Below, piece by piece: positions 12,140 to 21,814 of a stretch of 64,000 nucleotides of DNA. How positions within the stretch are numbered: the first letter of the stretch is position 1; each line of letters begins with the position of its first letter. The notes below the pieces were generated by a model. The model made no database searches. It was not told where the DNA came from and worked only from the letters and a program-made list of their open reading frames with translations. This stretch comes from Persicaria tinctoria (Eukaryota > Streptophyta > Magnoliopsida > Caryophyllales > Polygonaceae), in the NCBI GenBank assembly GCA_037127255.1, contig JBANSL010000019.1, positions 18,375,001 to 18,439,000 on the forward strand, in the 5' to 3' direction. A program made the position numbers and the translations under genes.

Positions 12140-13494
12140 CATGACTATTGTGCCATATCGGGATAAAAGATCAATTTTCATAAATTAACCTTTCAAACTT
12201 CTCCAAAAGTTTATCCAAAGTATAATCCATATAACAAACAAAATAGCACTTGACAAATACCTCGGTTGTCCCATTATCAACGGTCGAGTAACCGAACCAC
12301 TTTTGAAGAAACAGTAAGCAAAACCAAGCAACAACTCATGAAATGGAAAGCCAACTCCCTATCACAAGAATGAAGAGCAACCCTAATAAGATCAAACTTG
12401 GCAACTAAACCAAACTATATTATGCAAAATTTTATGCTCCCCACAACAATCCATAAAGAACTTGATCAAATAAACAGATGCTTCTTCTGGAACAAAGAAC
12501 AATCATTTTCTCCCCTTATTGGGCGGAACAAGATTTGCAAGCAGAAAAGACTAAGAGGCGCAGGAATACATAAAACGAAATATATGAACCAAGCATTACA
12601 AATGAAATTGCTTTGGAAAATCTTAGCAGAACCATGTAACCCATGGGTCCAAGTGATAAAAGGAAAATATATGAAAGAAACCCCCCCTCTTTGAATACCA
12701 ATGGAAAGGTAATTCATCTTGCCAATGGACCAAACTAATGGAATTGAAAGAAGAGTTCTGCAAAGGACTAATATGGCAAATCGGAAATGGAAAGACAATC
12801 AATTTCTGGAAGGATATGTGGCTAGATGACAAACCATTACAAGGGCGACAATATCCCAACATCACAATCAACGAAAATGACAAGGCGGAAAAATATATCG
12901 ACACCTACAGGAAATGGAATATTGATGAACTATCCAACATTCTCCCACTAGATGTGGTCAAGAAGATCGAGAACATTTACATACCAGAACATGAAATAGA
13001 AGACATACTATATTGGAAACCAAGTACATCAAGTGCCCTAGCACACATCACAAGACAAAACACATAAGAAACCAGTGACACGACATGGATATGGGCCCTA
13101 GACACATTTCCGAAAGTAAAAAACTTCATTTGGAAACTTGCACTAGATGGAATCCCGACGAAAACCAGACTAGCAAACAAAGGCATCCATGTTCCACTAT
13201 CCTGCGCTTTGTGTGATTAGATGGATGAAAGCCAAATCCATCTCTTTACTGAATGCAACCACACCCTACAAATGATTCACAAAATTGACCCAAATATTGA
13301 AAAAGTGATTCGAGACATCGACACCAGAAACAAATCGATCAAAAACATTGTGTGTGAAATTTTTACAAGACTCAACCCTGAGCAAAAAGGAAAACTTGCG
13401 ACGACATGGTAGAGCTTATGGACAAGTAGGAATCAGAAAGTATTTGAAAACCTCAATACAACATCCATCCATACTATGGAGAATTATACCATAC
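12140..13494 (+). pseudogene. 5'-truncated plant L1-type LINE, reverse transcriptase C-terminal part (left half)
   Basis: Translation in shifting plus frames shows the end of a LINE reverse transcriptase: LDKYLGCPIINGRVT near 12250, then the thumb and zf-RVT-like region (INRCFFWNKEQ, QALQMKLLWKILAEP, INFWKDMWLDDKPL, FPKVKNFIWKLALDGIPTK) and SLWTSRNQKVFENLN near 13415. Several stops and frameshifts break it. The 5' part of the LINE is absent, as is usual after incomplete target-primed reverse transcription. It stops abruptly at 13494, where LTR sequence of the gypsy element begins. Its 3' end continues at 28936. Confidence 0.75.
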
Positions 13495-13517
13495 AACGTC
13501 TCTCTATCTGTTGTTTC
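13495..13517 (-). repeat. 23-bp remnant of the 3' LTR left of the hAT-like insertion
   Basis: These 23 bases are identical to 28624-28646 inside the intact 5' LTR and end exactly where that LTR goes on into an A-run. They show that the LTR was cut here by the inserted element and that the rest of the LTR to the left was lost. Confidence 0.75.
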
Positions 13518-15341
13518 TAGGGGTGTTATCTGAGCCGAACAGCTCGAGCTCGGCTCGGGCTCGGCTCGAAAAAGCTCGAGCTCGGATCGTTCGAATGCAT
13601 AAAACAAGCCGAGCTTGAACAACATTTTGAGCTCGAACCGAGCTCGAGCCGAGCTCGGAAGCTCGATGTGATAATTTACGAAATTACCCCTCCCTAGGGT
13701 TATGAATTGAGGAATGATGAGTCGTTCGGCCAAAGCGCTTCACTTCAGCCGCTTCTCCCTCTTCCTCCAGTCGCTTCTCTCTCCTTCTTCCTTCCCTCAG
13801 GCGGCGCCGTTCAATCGCTTCTCCCTCTTCCTCTAGCCGCTTCTCCCTCTCCCTCTTCCTTCCCTCAGGCGGTGCCGTGGTTCAATTGCTTCTCCCTCTT
13901 CCTCCAGTCGCTCGCTCCTTCCTCCAGCCGCTTCTCCCTCTCCCTCTTCCTTCCCCCAGGCGGCGCCGACGAACTCCTGCAGCAACGCCAGGTTCCTCTT
14001 CCTCCCTCTTACCGAATCCTCCTCCTCTTACCCTCACAGACGCACACAAGACCAGAGAGAGAACGCGCAATGGAAACCGCTGCAGTTGGGATATTACCCC
14101 TATCTCCTAGCTATGTCTTCAACCCTAAACCAGGTACCCTTTCAAATCTTTTGATATTTCCCTATTTCTCTCTTTGTTTCTTGTTTTATCCATCGGAGCT
14201 AATTTCATTTCTTGAGCAATTTCTCCATCCGATTGAGGTAAAAAGCGACTGATTGTTTGTTGATTCTTGTTGTGGTTTGCAATTTCTTGGTGATATTAGT
14301 TGATTTGCTTCTGCTTTGTTGTCAATTTCTTGATTACTGACCTGTTGAGTTGATCTTATTGTCTGCCATTCATTTGCTTGATTACTGTTTTGATGTGTGA
14401 ATTGAGTTTGTGGTGAATTTTGTTTTAGATTTGAATTTTCTCAAGCAATCATTTGATTAGGTTCTTGGAATGGGGATGGCATGGAGTCAGATTATGCTTA
14501 ATGATGCCTTCGTGGTTACTGGTTCCAGATGATATACAGAGACTCTATACGGAGGTTCATTCAACTTCATCACTGAACGTAATATTGGTACAGATCTTTA
14601 GAGCTCATCTTCCCTTTTTTGCCTTCAACTTCATCACTGAATGAATGTATTTGCTGCTTAGTTTTGTTTTCTCATAACTTTAGTTGCACACTAACAGATA
14701 AAACACCAACCTACGTGCTAATTTTGCTATGTTGGGTTTGAATTTTGAAGTGACTTTTTCATTACATTTCAGATACCATGCCTATGCTAGGGGAGAAGCA
14801 AACTCTTCATCGAGAACCCGTCAACTATCGGAGCATTACTATGGTGGTAGCCACCACAGAGAAGACGACAACAGACCGCTGGAAAAACTTGTTACAGAGA
14901 AGACGACAACAAACCGAGAACACTTAATCTTTTGGATCTTATTGTTGTATTTTGAGGTGCTTGATTTCCGATGGTCTACTATCCATTGAACTTGTGTTTG
15001 TTTGGTTGTACATGGTTTAACAATCCACTTTAAATCTGTAATTTGCATTTAGACTTTTAGATACGAACCGAGCTTGAACGAGCCGAACGAGCCCAGTTGA
15101 CGAGCTTGAACGAGCCGAACGAGCCCAGTTCACGAGCTTGAATGAGCCGAAGTTCGTTCGTTCGGCTTGGTCGAGCTCAAACAAGCCGAGCTTGAGCTTT
15201 CCCCTGGGCTCGCGAGCCGAGCTTGAGCGCAAAAAAAAAGCTCGAATAGATTTTAGGCTCGAGCTCGGCTCGGCTCGTTTACCGTTCGAGCCAAGCTTGA
15301 ACATGTCAAGCTCGGCTTGTTCGGCTCATATATCAACCCTA
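13518..15341. mobile_element. Non-autonomous hAT-like element with GAGCTCGAGCC-rich ends
   Basis: Inverted ends: left TAGGGGTGTTATCTGAGCCG, right (inverted) TAGGGTTGATATATGAGCCG, both continuing AACA. Each end is followed by 150-280 bp packed with short GAGCTCG, GAGCCGA and GCTTGAAC motifs (13540-13670 and 15062-15320). The 1.8-kb size, TAGGG ends and dense subterminal motifs fit a hAT-type element. No transposase is present. The middle (about 13700-15000) is gene-like: CT-rich leader with repeated CTTCTCCCTCTTCCT blocks, an ATG at 14070 followed by METAAVGILPLSPSYVF and a GT donor. It may be a captured gene fragment. No 8-bp duplication is seen because the flanks are rearranged. Confidence 0.6.
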
Positions 15342-15411
15342 GTAGGAGGGCAGCGAAGCATGCTATAAGAAGGAGAAGGCACTCTAAGAAAGAGGTTTTT
15401 TTTTTAAAACA
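15342..15411 (+). repeat. Inverted copy of LTR sequence forming a foldback with the 3' LTR
   Basis: The reverse complement of 15342-15403 matches the first about 62 bases after the A-run of the adjacent LTR (15421-15482) with one or two differences. The two arms meet at AAAACAAGTTGTTTC, making a palindrome of about 140 bp. Confidence 0.75.
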
Positions 15412-15414
15412 AGT

Positions 15415-15709
15415 TGTTTCAAAAAAAAAACCTCTTTCTTAGAGTGCCTTCTCCTTCTTATAGCATGCTTCCCTGCCCTCCTACTGAGGGGAACGTTCCA
15501 CCTTTTCGGCCCCTTGTTGAGATATGGTTGCCACGTGTGTTGGGGAGAAGGTACACATGGATAGTGGGCATGTGCGTCATCTGTCCTTATGTGCATGTTC
15601 CTCTCGTCCGCGGACCGTATGTCGTTGTGTTTTCTTGGGCCCACTTCTACAAACCTTTTAGCCCTTTTATTTGTTTTTTCCTTATTTTGCTAACTTTCGG
15701 GCATCATCA
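15415..15709 (-). repeat. Truncated 3' LTR of the gypsy element
   Basis: 295 bp nearly identical to 28641-28935 of the 5' LTR. On the minus strand it starts TGATGATGCCCG at 15709, the LTR terminus, and is cut at 15415. A weak purine stretch (GAGGAGATG) just before it could be the polypurine tract. Confidence 0.8.
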
Positions 15710-15935
15710 CATCTCCTCGAGCCGTGGGGAAACCGGACAGGTTTGTCCGCAGTTCGAAATCCTCCTCCGTTCTTGGTGCTTCTCTAGGGCAAAAAGGTGA
15801 AGAAAAGGAGGCCCGTTGGGCCCTCTTGGGCTTTTTTGGGCATGTACCCATTTGGCCCGTTTACCCGATTGATGTGAGCCGTGATTTTGACACGTGGACC
15901 GAAATGGGAGGTGAAACGTCGTTGATTGGGGAGCC

Positions 15936-15943
15936 TATAAATA
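15936..15943 (+). promoter_or_regulatory. TATA box of an antisense transcription unit inside the gypsy element
   Basis: TATAAATA in the context GCCTATAAATAGAGG, a near-ideal plant TATA box, placed about 270 bp before the plus-strand ATG at 16209 and about 230 bp inside the 3' LTR. A possible donor (GAG|GTAAACC near 16013) and acceptor (CCTAG near 16158) suggest a leader intron. Transcription opposite to gag-pol is inferred from position and spacing. Confidence 0.6.
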
Positions 15944-16208
15944 GAGGCTCCTGACCCCTTTCATTTTTACCGTTCTCCGTTTTTTACAGCTCTCGTTTCC
16001 GAACATCTCGAGGTAAACCTAACTCTTACTCTCTCTTTTTTTTCCGCGTCTTAGTTCTTGATTTGATTTTAGTTTTTCCTTCTTTCTCCTCTTCTTTTCG
16101 GCCGCGGTTGTCGTGCGGGAATCTTCTGGATGCCTATTTAATCACTGCTGGTCCCTAGGCCTCTTCTCATTCTGCCTCTTTCCTCTTACTTGGTAAACCA
16201 TCTTCGTC

Positions 16209-18601
16209 ATGTCGACCTCGCAAAGTAGTTCCGGTAGCGTTCAAGCCTTGATCAGACCTCCGTCCACCAGGCGTTCTGACGGCAAACTCCTAATGGGTGG
16301 TATAGAGCTCCCTGAACACGTTACTTTTCGTCAACCCAAAAATCTCGCGGACCCCTCCTTTTACTCTTCTCCGGGTCGCGTGCGTGGCGAAAACTCCTCC
16401 CTTGTTGATTCCGCGTCTTCGCGGTCGGGTGGTAGAGCTTCGTCGTCAGGGTCGGACTCAATATTGAAGTCTCCTGAGTCTCAACATTATTATAAGGAGT
16501 GGGACTCTCATACCGACTTGCCCTCTGGCTCTGTCTTTCTACCAGCGGAACGCCGCTCGTCATCCGTACTGGGGGACTTCCGTCCGGTTCTGTATAATGA
16601 GGGAGTGTTAGCGACTTGCCTTTTTAGGGGGGATTTTCAGCCATCCGCCGCGGGCCCGATCCCCAGGTTGTTTGGTTGTGTACATAGAGAGCTTAGTTCA
16701 GGGGTTTCGGCTCCCTTTACCTAATTTGTTCAAGCGTTATCTAAAGGCTTGTGGTTTGAGCCCTGCTCAACTGGTCCCGAACAGCTGGCTTTTCTTGACT
16801 TCGTTTGTGATGCGTTGCTTGGAGATCGGGATCCAACCCACCCTGGGACTCTTGAGTAATATGCTCACCTTGGGTCATGGGGGTACTCACAAGAGCCTCT
16901 ATCAGGCTAAGCTCAGTGTTCCAATTGTGGAGCGGAATTCCAGCAAACCGGAGTGGCGACATAAATGGTTTTTGGTCCGTGATCCTTCTCGCCAAGTGCT
17001 GAACTTTCACACAGAGCCGCGTCTATACACACGGGTGAAGAGAAAAGTTGTGTCTGGTCTGAAAGAGATTGAGCAAAGGTTCGCGGTCGGGACAAAACCT
17101 TCGTGGAAAGAAATAGTTTCTCCTTTGCGGCTGGAGATGGCCGGCTTGAGTCACCCTCATCCACGCATAGGTTGTAGTTAATTTGGGGGTGCTTTTATTT
17201 TTGCTTTTTTCGGTGTTTTTTGACCTGGTATTGACGTTTTTGTTCTTTTCGTGGCTTTTTTAGACGTCGTGGAACTGAAAGCAATGGTAAATGCTGCGAA
17301 AACGTCTTCGGCCCCCCTTCCTCTGCTAAAAGGAAAATCCCCATCGACGTGATGAGAGCCTTAAAGCGCCCCAAGACTTCGGCCCCAAAACCGAAAGGTA
17401 AGAAGGTGGTGAAAGAGAAAGCGATGGTTGTAGTTTCTTCCTCTCCTGTTGCCCCGGTGGAGCCCGAGCCTCACGTTATCACGATCGATTCTTCTCCGGT
17501 CGCAGATGTCCAGCCTCTTCCCCTCGTGGCCCCCGCGGAGCCTCGAGCTGTTTCTCCTGCTGAAGCGGGAACTTCTAAAGCACCTCCAAAGAAGAAGAAG
17601 ACGCGTCCCTGTCCGGATTGGGAAGGTGTTGACTGGGATATGCCGGTTTTTCATGTGGATGCCAACGGTCGTCCCGCGTACCTGATGCCCAGTTTTGACT
17701 CCGACATCCTTAATCAGTTGGCCTTTCCCCCGGAGCTCAGAAAGGCGGAGTTACGATACTTGGACCACCTAACTGATGAGCAGTTTACGATCAAGCAAGA
17801 ACGTTGGTGCAATTGGGTAAGTGAATCGCGTCTTATGACTCTTGCCTATCTGATTCCCTTGACTTTTCTTTTGGGGGGTGTTTTAAACCCCATGGTGTTT
17901 TTTGCGGTTAGGGTCATGTTTTCGCTCATAGCGGCTGGGGTCGATATCTTCGCTTGGGTCAACACGCTCATGGTTTCGAAGAGAAGCTAGAGCAGATGAA
18001 AGAAAGGCTCTTGGAGGCGGAAACGCCGCAGAAGGAAATTGAGTCCCTCCATTCGCGGCTGGAGGAAAAAGACGAAATCATAGCCGCCGAGAAGGCGAAA
18101 AGTAATAAGCTGGCTGAGGACATGGAGACGTTGCAGGCCCAGCTTGGGTCTTCCCAGCAGGCTCTGACCACTTTGCAATCTAATTCCGAGGCCCAGAAGA
18201 TTGGGTTCGAGAACCTGCTGTTAGCGGCGAACGAGGTGCGGAGCAAAGCGATCGTGGAGGCCAATCGACATTCAATCGAGTTGGAGCGATACCAGTCCCG
18301 TACGGACGGTGATATCGTCCTGTCTTGGTTAGAAGTTCCACACAATCGTACAAAGCTTGTGGATGACTGGCAGAAAACCCCGAACGGCCTGGAGTTTATG
18401 AAGAGCGCGGTTCCCGAATTGTTGTATGAAGAGGCCGGGCAAGAGTTCATCCAAGGTCGGTACAGAGATTGCTTTTATATAGGGATGAAAGTCGGGATTC
18501 ACCAGAGCGTGAAGAAATCCGCGGAGACCCCGGGTGTTCCCCTTCAGCCATTCTCCCCAAGTGAAGACCGGGAGGACTCGAACTTGGTAGACGACGAGTA
18601 G
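16209..18601 (+). pseudogene. Antisense accessory gene: putative gypsy-type transposon domain plus coiled coil
   Basis: Plus-strand (antisense to gag-pol) coding unit. Part 1 (16209-16670) is Ser/Arg-rich. After a frameshift near 16670, the part to 17170 reads GFRLPLPNLFKRYLKACGLS and PNSWLFLTSFVMRCLE, the pattern of the putative gypsy-type transposon domain (Pfam Transposase_28, PF04195). An intron is likely at 17171-17263 and a second is clear at 17817-17911 (95 bp, GTAAGT...TTAG), which joins two frames in phase. The last part is a long Glu/Lys/Leu/Gln coiled coil (about 17980-18300) ending in a conserved-looking tail to the stop at 18599-18601. A further frame break lies near the C-run at 17312. 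Between the breaks the reading frame is well kept, so decay is recent or some breaks are sequence errors. Some Tat elements (for example maize Grande) carry antisense genes at this position (family knowledge). Confidence 0.65.
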
Positions 18602-18629
18602 GTGGACTTTAGTGGTTACGGTTTGTAAG

Positions 18630-18654
18630 CCCCCCCCCCCCCCCCCCCCCCCCC
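18630..18654. repeat. 25-bp poly(C) tract
   Basis: A run of 25 C (poly-G on the sense strand of the retroelement) lies 29 bp after the antisense stop codon. Such a run is a known site of sequencing and assembly error, so its true length is unsure. Confidence 0.85.
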
Positions 18655-18989
18655 ACCCTTTTTATTGTTCTTCTGGGTTAGACAAATTTCGATACTCCGC
18701 TCGATGCCTTATTTTGGCTTATGTTTTTTGGTGCCCGCGGGATGTCCGCGTAGGAAACTTTGTCCGCGACGTCGTTCTTTTGTTTTACTCTTTAATGACG
18801 ACTCTTTTTGAACCAGGTTTCGTTTCTCTTAATCGGTGAAAAATACGAAAACTTCGCCTAAGGGGCGTCTTTTGTTTTCATTCAACATTTCACATTTATT
18901 TGGGCTTCCTTCCTGACAAACAAGGCTTTAAATCTTAAAGACTGGTTTCCGCCCTAAAAGGTGTCCTCGCTGCCTTCGCCTTCAGAAGT

Positions 18990-19140
18990 GTTGTCTTCTC
19001 CTGAAGGGACGTAGCTGGCCTTGAAGCGCGAGAACGTGGGTGCCTCTCCTCCCCGACCCATTGGTTAAGACTATTCTTTCGACACCTGGTAGTCCGTACT
19101 CTGCCTCGAAAAACGCCGGCAGGGGCTGTGGTTGTTGGGG
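18990..19140 (-). pseudogene. B3-like domain fragment, N-terminal half
   Basis: The minus frame from about 19134 reads PQPLPAFFEAEYGLPG and then VERIVLTNGSGRR, which lines up with LLPSRFEVEYGPDLPGRILL in the plus-strand frame at 21226 and with the start of B3 DNA-binding domains (L-P-x-x-F ... V-x-L). The C-terminal half (GW..F motif) is not seen and the frame ends soon. Overlapping frames give an acidic tail (NTSEGEGSEDTF) that could belong to a protein end after splicing. Tentative. Confidence 0.4.
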
Positions 19141-19194
19141 AAAACTTTAGGCACGAAAGGAAAACTAAGAATTAATGGAGAGTTTTGAGGAACA

Positions 19195-19386
19195 TTACCA
19201 TTCTTTGTAGGAAAGAGGCGTTCTGGATCCATCAGAGGAAATCTCTGGGGCGGTCATTGCATGCTGCCATCTTGCTTTGGAATTTTTGTTATCTTCTAAT
19301 ATAAAAATGTCCAAAGGGGATCCCTTGGCTTTGGTTTTTATAGAGGAGATGACGGATATTGTTTCTTTATTCGTTAGATTTTTCAT
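19195..19386 (-). CDS. Small unidentified frame between the B3-like pieces
   Basis: A 63-residue minus-strand frame beginning MKNLTNKETISVISSIKTK, basic at the start, no recognised domain. It lies between two B3-like pieces on the same strand and could be a linker exon, or chance. It is listed because the surrounding frames on this strand appear to form one decayed gene. Confidence 0.2.
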   Translation of the reverse strand: MKNLTNKETISVISSIKTKAKGSPLDIFILEDNKNSKARWQHAMTAPEISSDGSRTPLSYKEW

Positions 19387-19559
19387 TTATTAATTCCACC
19401 AATTTTGTTCTTCTCCCCCCCTTGTTTCTTTTTCTAAAATCGTTCCTTCCCTAGGCTTCTAGGGACCGAAGATAGAGAGCGGGGGGAAAGCAACTTTTCT
19501 GACTTGCTGTAAGTGCTTTGAGAACGACAAATCCTTTATTTTTTGAAAAAACTTTTATT

Positions 19560-20010
19560 GTTACAAGGTACATCGGGGCTCAAAGATTCACATTTTGCGC
19601 TTCTGGGCCTTCGAGCTTCCTTGGGCTAGCGTGGGCTCTCGGTGGGCCTTGGCTTTGGGAGGGCCCATGTCTGTTGGGCCACGCTTCTTTTCGCAATCGG
19701 GGGTTGAGTCGGGATAGGATACGTACACCTCGAAGAGGGACTCCCCCTCATAAACGAAGAGGAGCGAGCATCATGTGACTACTCGGTTAAAGAAAGTAAA
19801 GTCCGGCCACCCGTCCGTGAACCAGTACGCCCCGTCCGCGTCTCTTTCAACGTCGACCTCGAAATCTTGACAAGTGGCGGACCATAGATAGACAAGCATG
19901 TGTGTTTCATCTCCTAGTTGTTCGAACATCCGAGGCAATTACAGTGTTTGTAATTGCTCTTCCTTAGTGATGAAACGGTAGAAAGCATGTGGAGAGTTTC
20001 GAGAACCCAT
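19560..20010 (-). pseudogene. Decayed B3-like DNA-binding protein gene (copy 2) in the retrotransposon
   Basis: From ATG at 20010 the minus frame reads MGSRNSPHAFYRFITKEEQL, then LPRMFEQLG, then FEVDVERDADGAYWFTDGW and LLFVYEGESLFEVYV, interrupted by two in-frame stops (one after QTL, one after NRVVT). The order F-Y-R ... L-P-x-x-F ... V-x-V ... GW..F ... L-x-F ... F-E-V is that of plant B3 domains. It resembles copy 1 at 20392-20796 closely enough (FYR-(V/F)-I-x-KEEQL, then a GW motif) to suggest a tandem duplication. The tail is Lys/Pro/Ser-rich without known motifs. Function as a DNA-binding protein is inferred from the fold pattern only. Confidence 0.5.
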
Positions 20011-20391
20011 ATTGAAGTTCCTCTAAGGGTAATGGTTTAGGTGGTCGGCTTATGTCGTTTTCTTTCCCTCCTTTTTATGGTGTTTAATTTACCGGAGTTG
20101 CCTATAGCCAAGTGGCTTTTGGGTCAGCGACTCCTGTCCTACGTGGAGGTCCTTTACTATCCACATTTCATTCTTTCTACTGATCGGGGTTTGCGTATTT
20201 TTCGAGAAATCTGGTCACAATATGCATCTCATATTTCTTAGAGGAAAAAAGCCATTAAACGTGATTTATTGAAAAGATGCAGTCCTTATTTGAAATTCGA
20301 ACTAACTCCCGATACAATTGTGCTTGGGGTTAAAGGAATAAGACGTGGGGATTCTACCAAAAAAGGGGGACTGATCTCTCACCCGATTTTC

Positions 20392-20796
20392 TTAGGCGAT
20401 CGAGGTGTGGTCTTCATAACCTGGGTCTGGATCGACCACGGAAACCTCGTATCGAACTGCTCCTCTTTCTTTGGTGAATCGGAGGATGGTCCCCACCCGT
20501 ACGCGGGTGGCTGTAGTAAAGTTGTTCCACCCTTCCGTTATCCAGTAGATCCCGTCGCGACCACGGTCGATTCTGACTTCGTGTTCTTGGTATGCTTGTG
20601 AGCTGAGGGTAAGGCTCCCTTGTGCATCTTGTTCCAATATCTCGTACATAAGTGGAAGGCGGAGTTGTCGGAGTTGTTCCTCCTTCAAGATAACTCTGTA
20701 AAAAGTGGCCTGGGGTGATTCCATGAGGGGGTTCGTGGTTATCTGTGAAACAGCTCCCGTCGCCAGGCTATTTTCTTCTTCTCCCTCCTTTCCCAA
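20392..20796 (-). CDS. B3-like DNA-binding domain protein (copy 1) inside the gypsy element
   Basis: Intact frame of 134 residues. From about residue 25 it reads MESPQATFYRVILKEEQL, LRLPLMYEIL, then GSLTLSSQAY, HEVRIDRGRDGIYWITEGW, NNF, VRVGTILRF and YEVSVVDP. This matches the B3 pattern: start F-Y-R-V, L-P helix, paired V-x-V strands, the GW..F motif, G-x-x-L-x-F strand and a last V strand. The length of about 100 residues for the domain is typical. In plants B3 domains are found in ARF, LAV, RAV and REM transcription factors; REM-type domains are the most variable and would be the nearest guess. The frame runs in the same direction as gag-pol. It starts head-to-head with the plus-strand frame at 20745, with the starts overlapping. 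Profile search is the deciding test. Confidence 0.55.
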   Translation of the reverse strand: MGKEGEEENSLATGAVSQITTNPLMESPQATFYRVILKEEQLRQLRLPLMYEILEQDAQGSLTLSSQAYQEHEVRIDRGRDGIYWITEGWNNFTTATRVRVGTILRFTKERGAVRYEVSVVDPDPGYEDHTSIA

Positions 20797-21194
20797 TTTT
20801 TAAAGTTGAGGGAAATCACGGGCTCTCTTTCATCTCTCTGTTGTCGAGTCTTTTCGTGGTGGCAGGTATTGATCTGCCCGAGGTGGGTCCTTGTGATACA
20901 GATGTCCGTCATGCCCGATCTGGGGCAGTGATGCCTTATCGAACTGTTCTTGTGTTTTTCCCAGGCCCCCCCTATTATGTTTTCGAGGTGGTTTATATGC
21001 GACATGTGACCTCGGGAAAATCCTTTAAAACCGGGATCCCCGAGTTCCTTAGTCCTCACAAATTGAGTCCTTCTAAAGATGTCATCCTCCGGTCGGACAA
21101 ATTGGGCATTCTTCTGGTCACTGGACTTCCCGGAGCAGATGCACCATCTGATAGGTTCTTTCTGCGGCTCACAGTTCTTGTTAGAGTTCTGTGA
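20745..21194 (+). CDS. Antisense unidentified frame upstream of a B3-like frame
   Basis: A 149-residue plus frame with a hydrophobic start and the late stretch PSDRFFLRLTVLV, which could be the first strand of the B3-like domain completed at 21226 (F-F-x-R-L-x-V). If so, the two frames are parts of one broken or spliced gene. The first 80 residues overlap the opposite-strand B3-like gene and may not be coding. I do not recognise the rest. Confidence 0.3.
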   Translation: MKQLPSPGYFLLLPPFPIFKVEGNHGLSFISLLSSLFVVAGIDLPEVGPCDTDVRHARSGAVMPYRTVLVFFPGPPYYVFEVVYMRHVTSGKSFKTGIPEFLSPHKLSPSKDVILRSDKLGILLVTGLPGADAPSDRFFLRLTVLVRVL

Positions 21195-21225
21195 GCGATT
21201 TTATCTTTGTTTATCTAACTAATTC

Positions 21226-21591
21226 ATGTTTGAGAAGCTGCTGCCTTCTCGTTTCGAGGTCGAGTACGGCCCGGACCTTCCCGGGCGCATTTTGTTGTCG
21301 TCGAGAATTATTCGGGACTTCCATGTGACGGTCTACCGAGGTGACTACCGCGTGCCCTACCTTGGGCATGGGTGGAATCATTTTGCCTGTATGCATGGCG
21401 TCGATATAGGATCTTCCATCACCTTTTTGCACAAGTGGAACGCACGGTTTGAGGTTCATATCTTGTCTGCGGATGGCGATGAGGTTGATCCCGAATGGAG
21501 AGAACCTCATCCTGAAGGACCCTTGCCAAATGGGACGCGGTTGTCTGGGGACAGGACTCTTTTGGTTCCTGATCAACCCAGGGAGAGGTGA
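21226..21591 (+). CDS. B3-like domain frame on the antisense strand (copy 3)
   Basis: Intact 121-residue frame: KLLPSRFEVEYGPDLPGRIL, FHVTVYRGDYRVPYLGHGW, NHF, GVDIGSSITFLHKW and ARFEVHIL, followed by an acidic-basic tail. The L-P-x-x-F, V-x-V, GW..F, G-x-x-(I/L)-x-F and F-E-V-x-I positions are those of a B3 domain lacking only its first strand, which may be in the previous frame. It runs opposite to the B3-like copies 1 and 2. Its ATG lies inside the domain, so the real start is upstream and the gene is spliced or truncated. Confidence 0.5.
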   Translation: MFEKLLPSRFEVEYGPDLPGRILLSSRIIRDFHVTVYRGDYRVPYLGHGWNHFACMHGVDIGSSITFLHKWNARFEVHILSADGDEVDPEWREPHPEGPLPNGTRLSGDRTLLVPDQPRER

Positions 21592-21814
21592 TCCCGTGAG
21601 CTAGTCTGGGTTCTTCCCCCCAAAGATTGCTTCTGGGCTTCCTTGGGGCTGTTCGACTGGTCTTTTTCAACCTACGCTTTTAGAATTTCTGCTTTGTTTT
21701 CAATTTTTTGGGTTATTCCTTTTGGGTTTTAACAACACCGCTTCTGATGATGTCGGCGGTCTTGTCAAGTGTATCCCATATTCCTGGGAGGCAATGGTCT
21801 ACTTCAAATGCTTG

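Noticed and set aside
15415..15709. Taking 295 bp as the full LTR length
   Set aside because: It has TG...CA ends, but a further 23 bp match across the hAT-like insertion, the primer site lies at 28105, and the solo LTR at 58511 has the same outer ends, so the full LTR is 830 bp.
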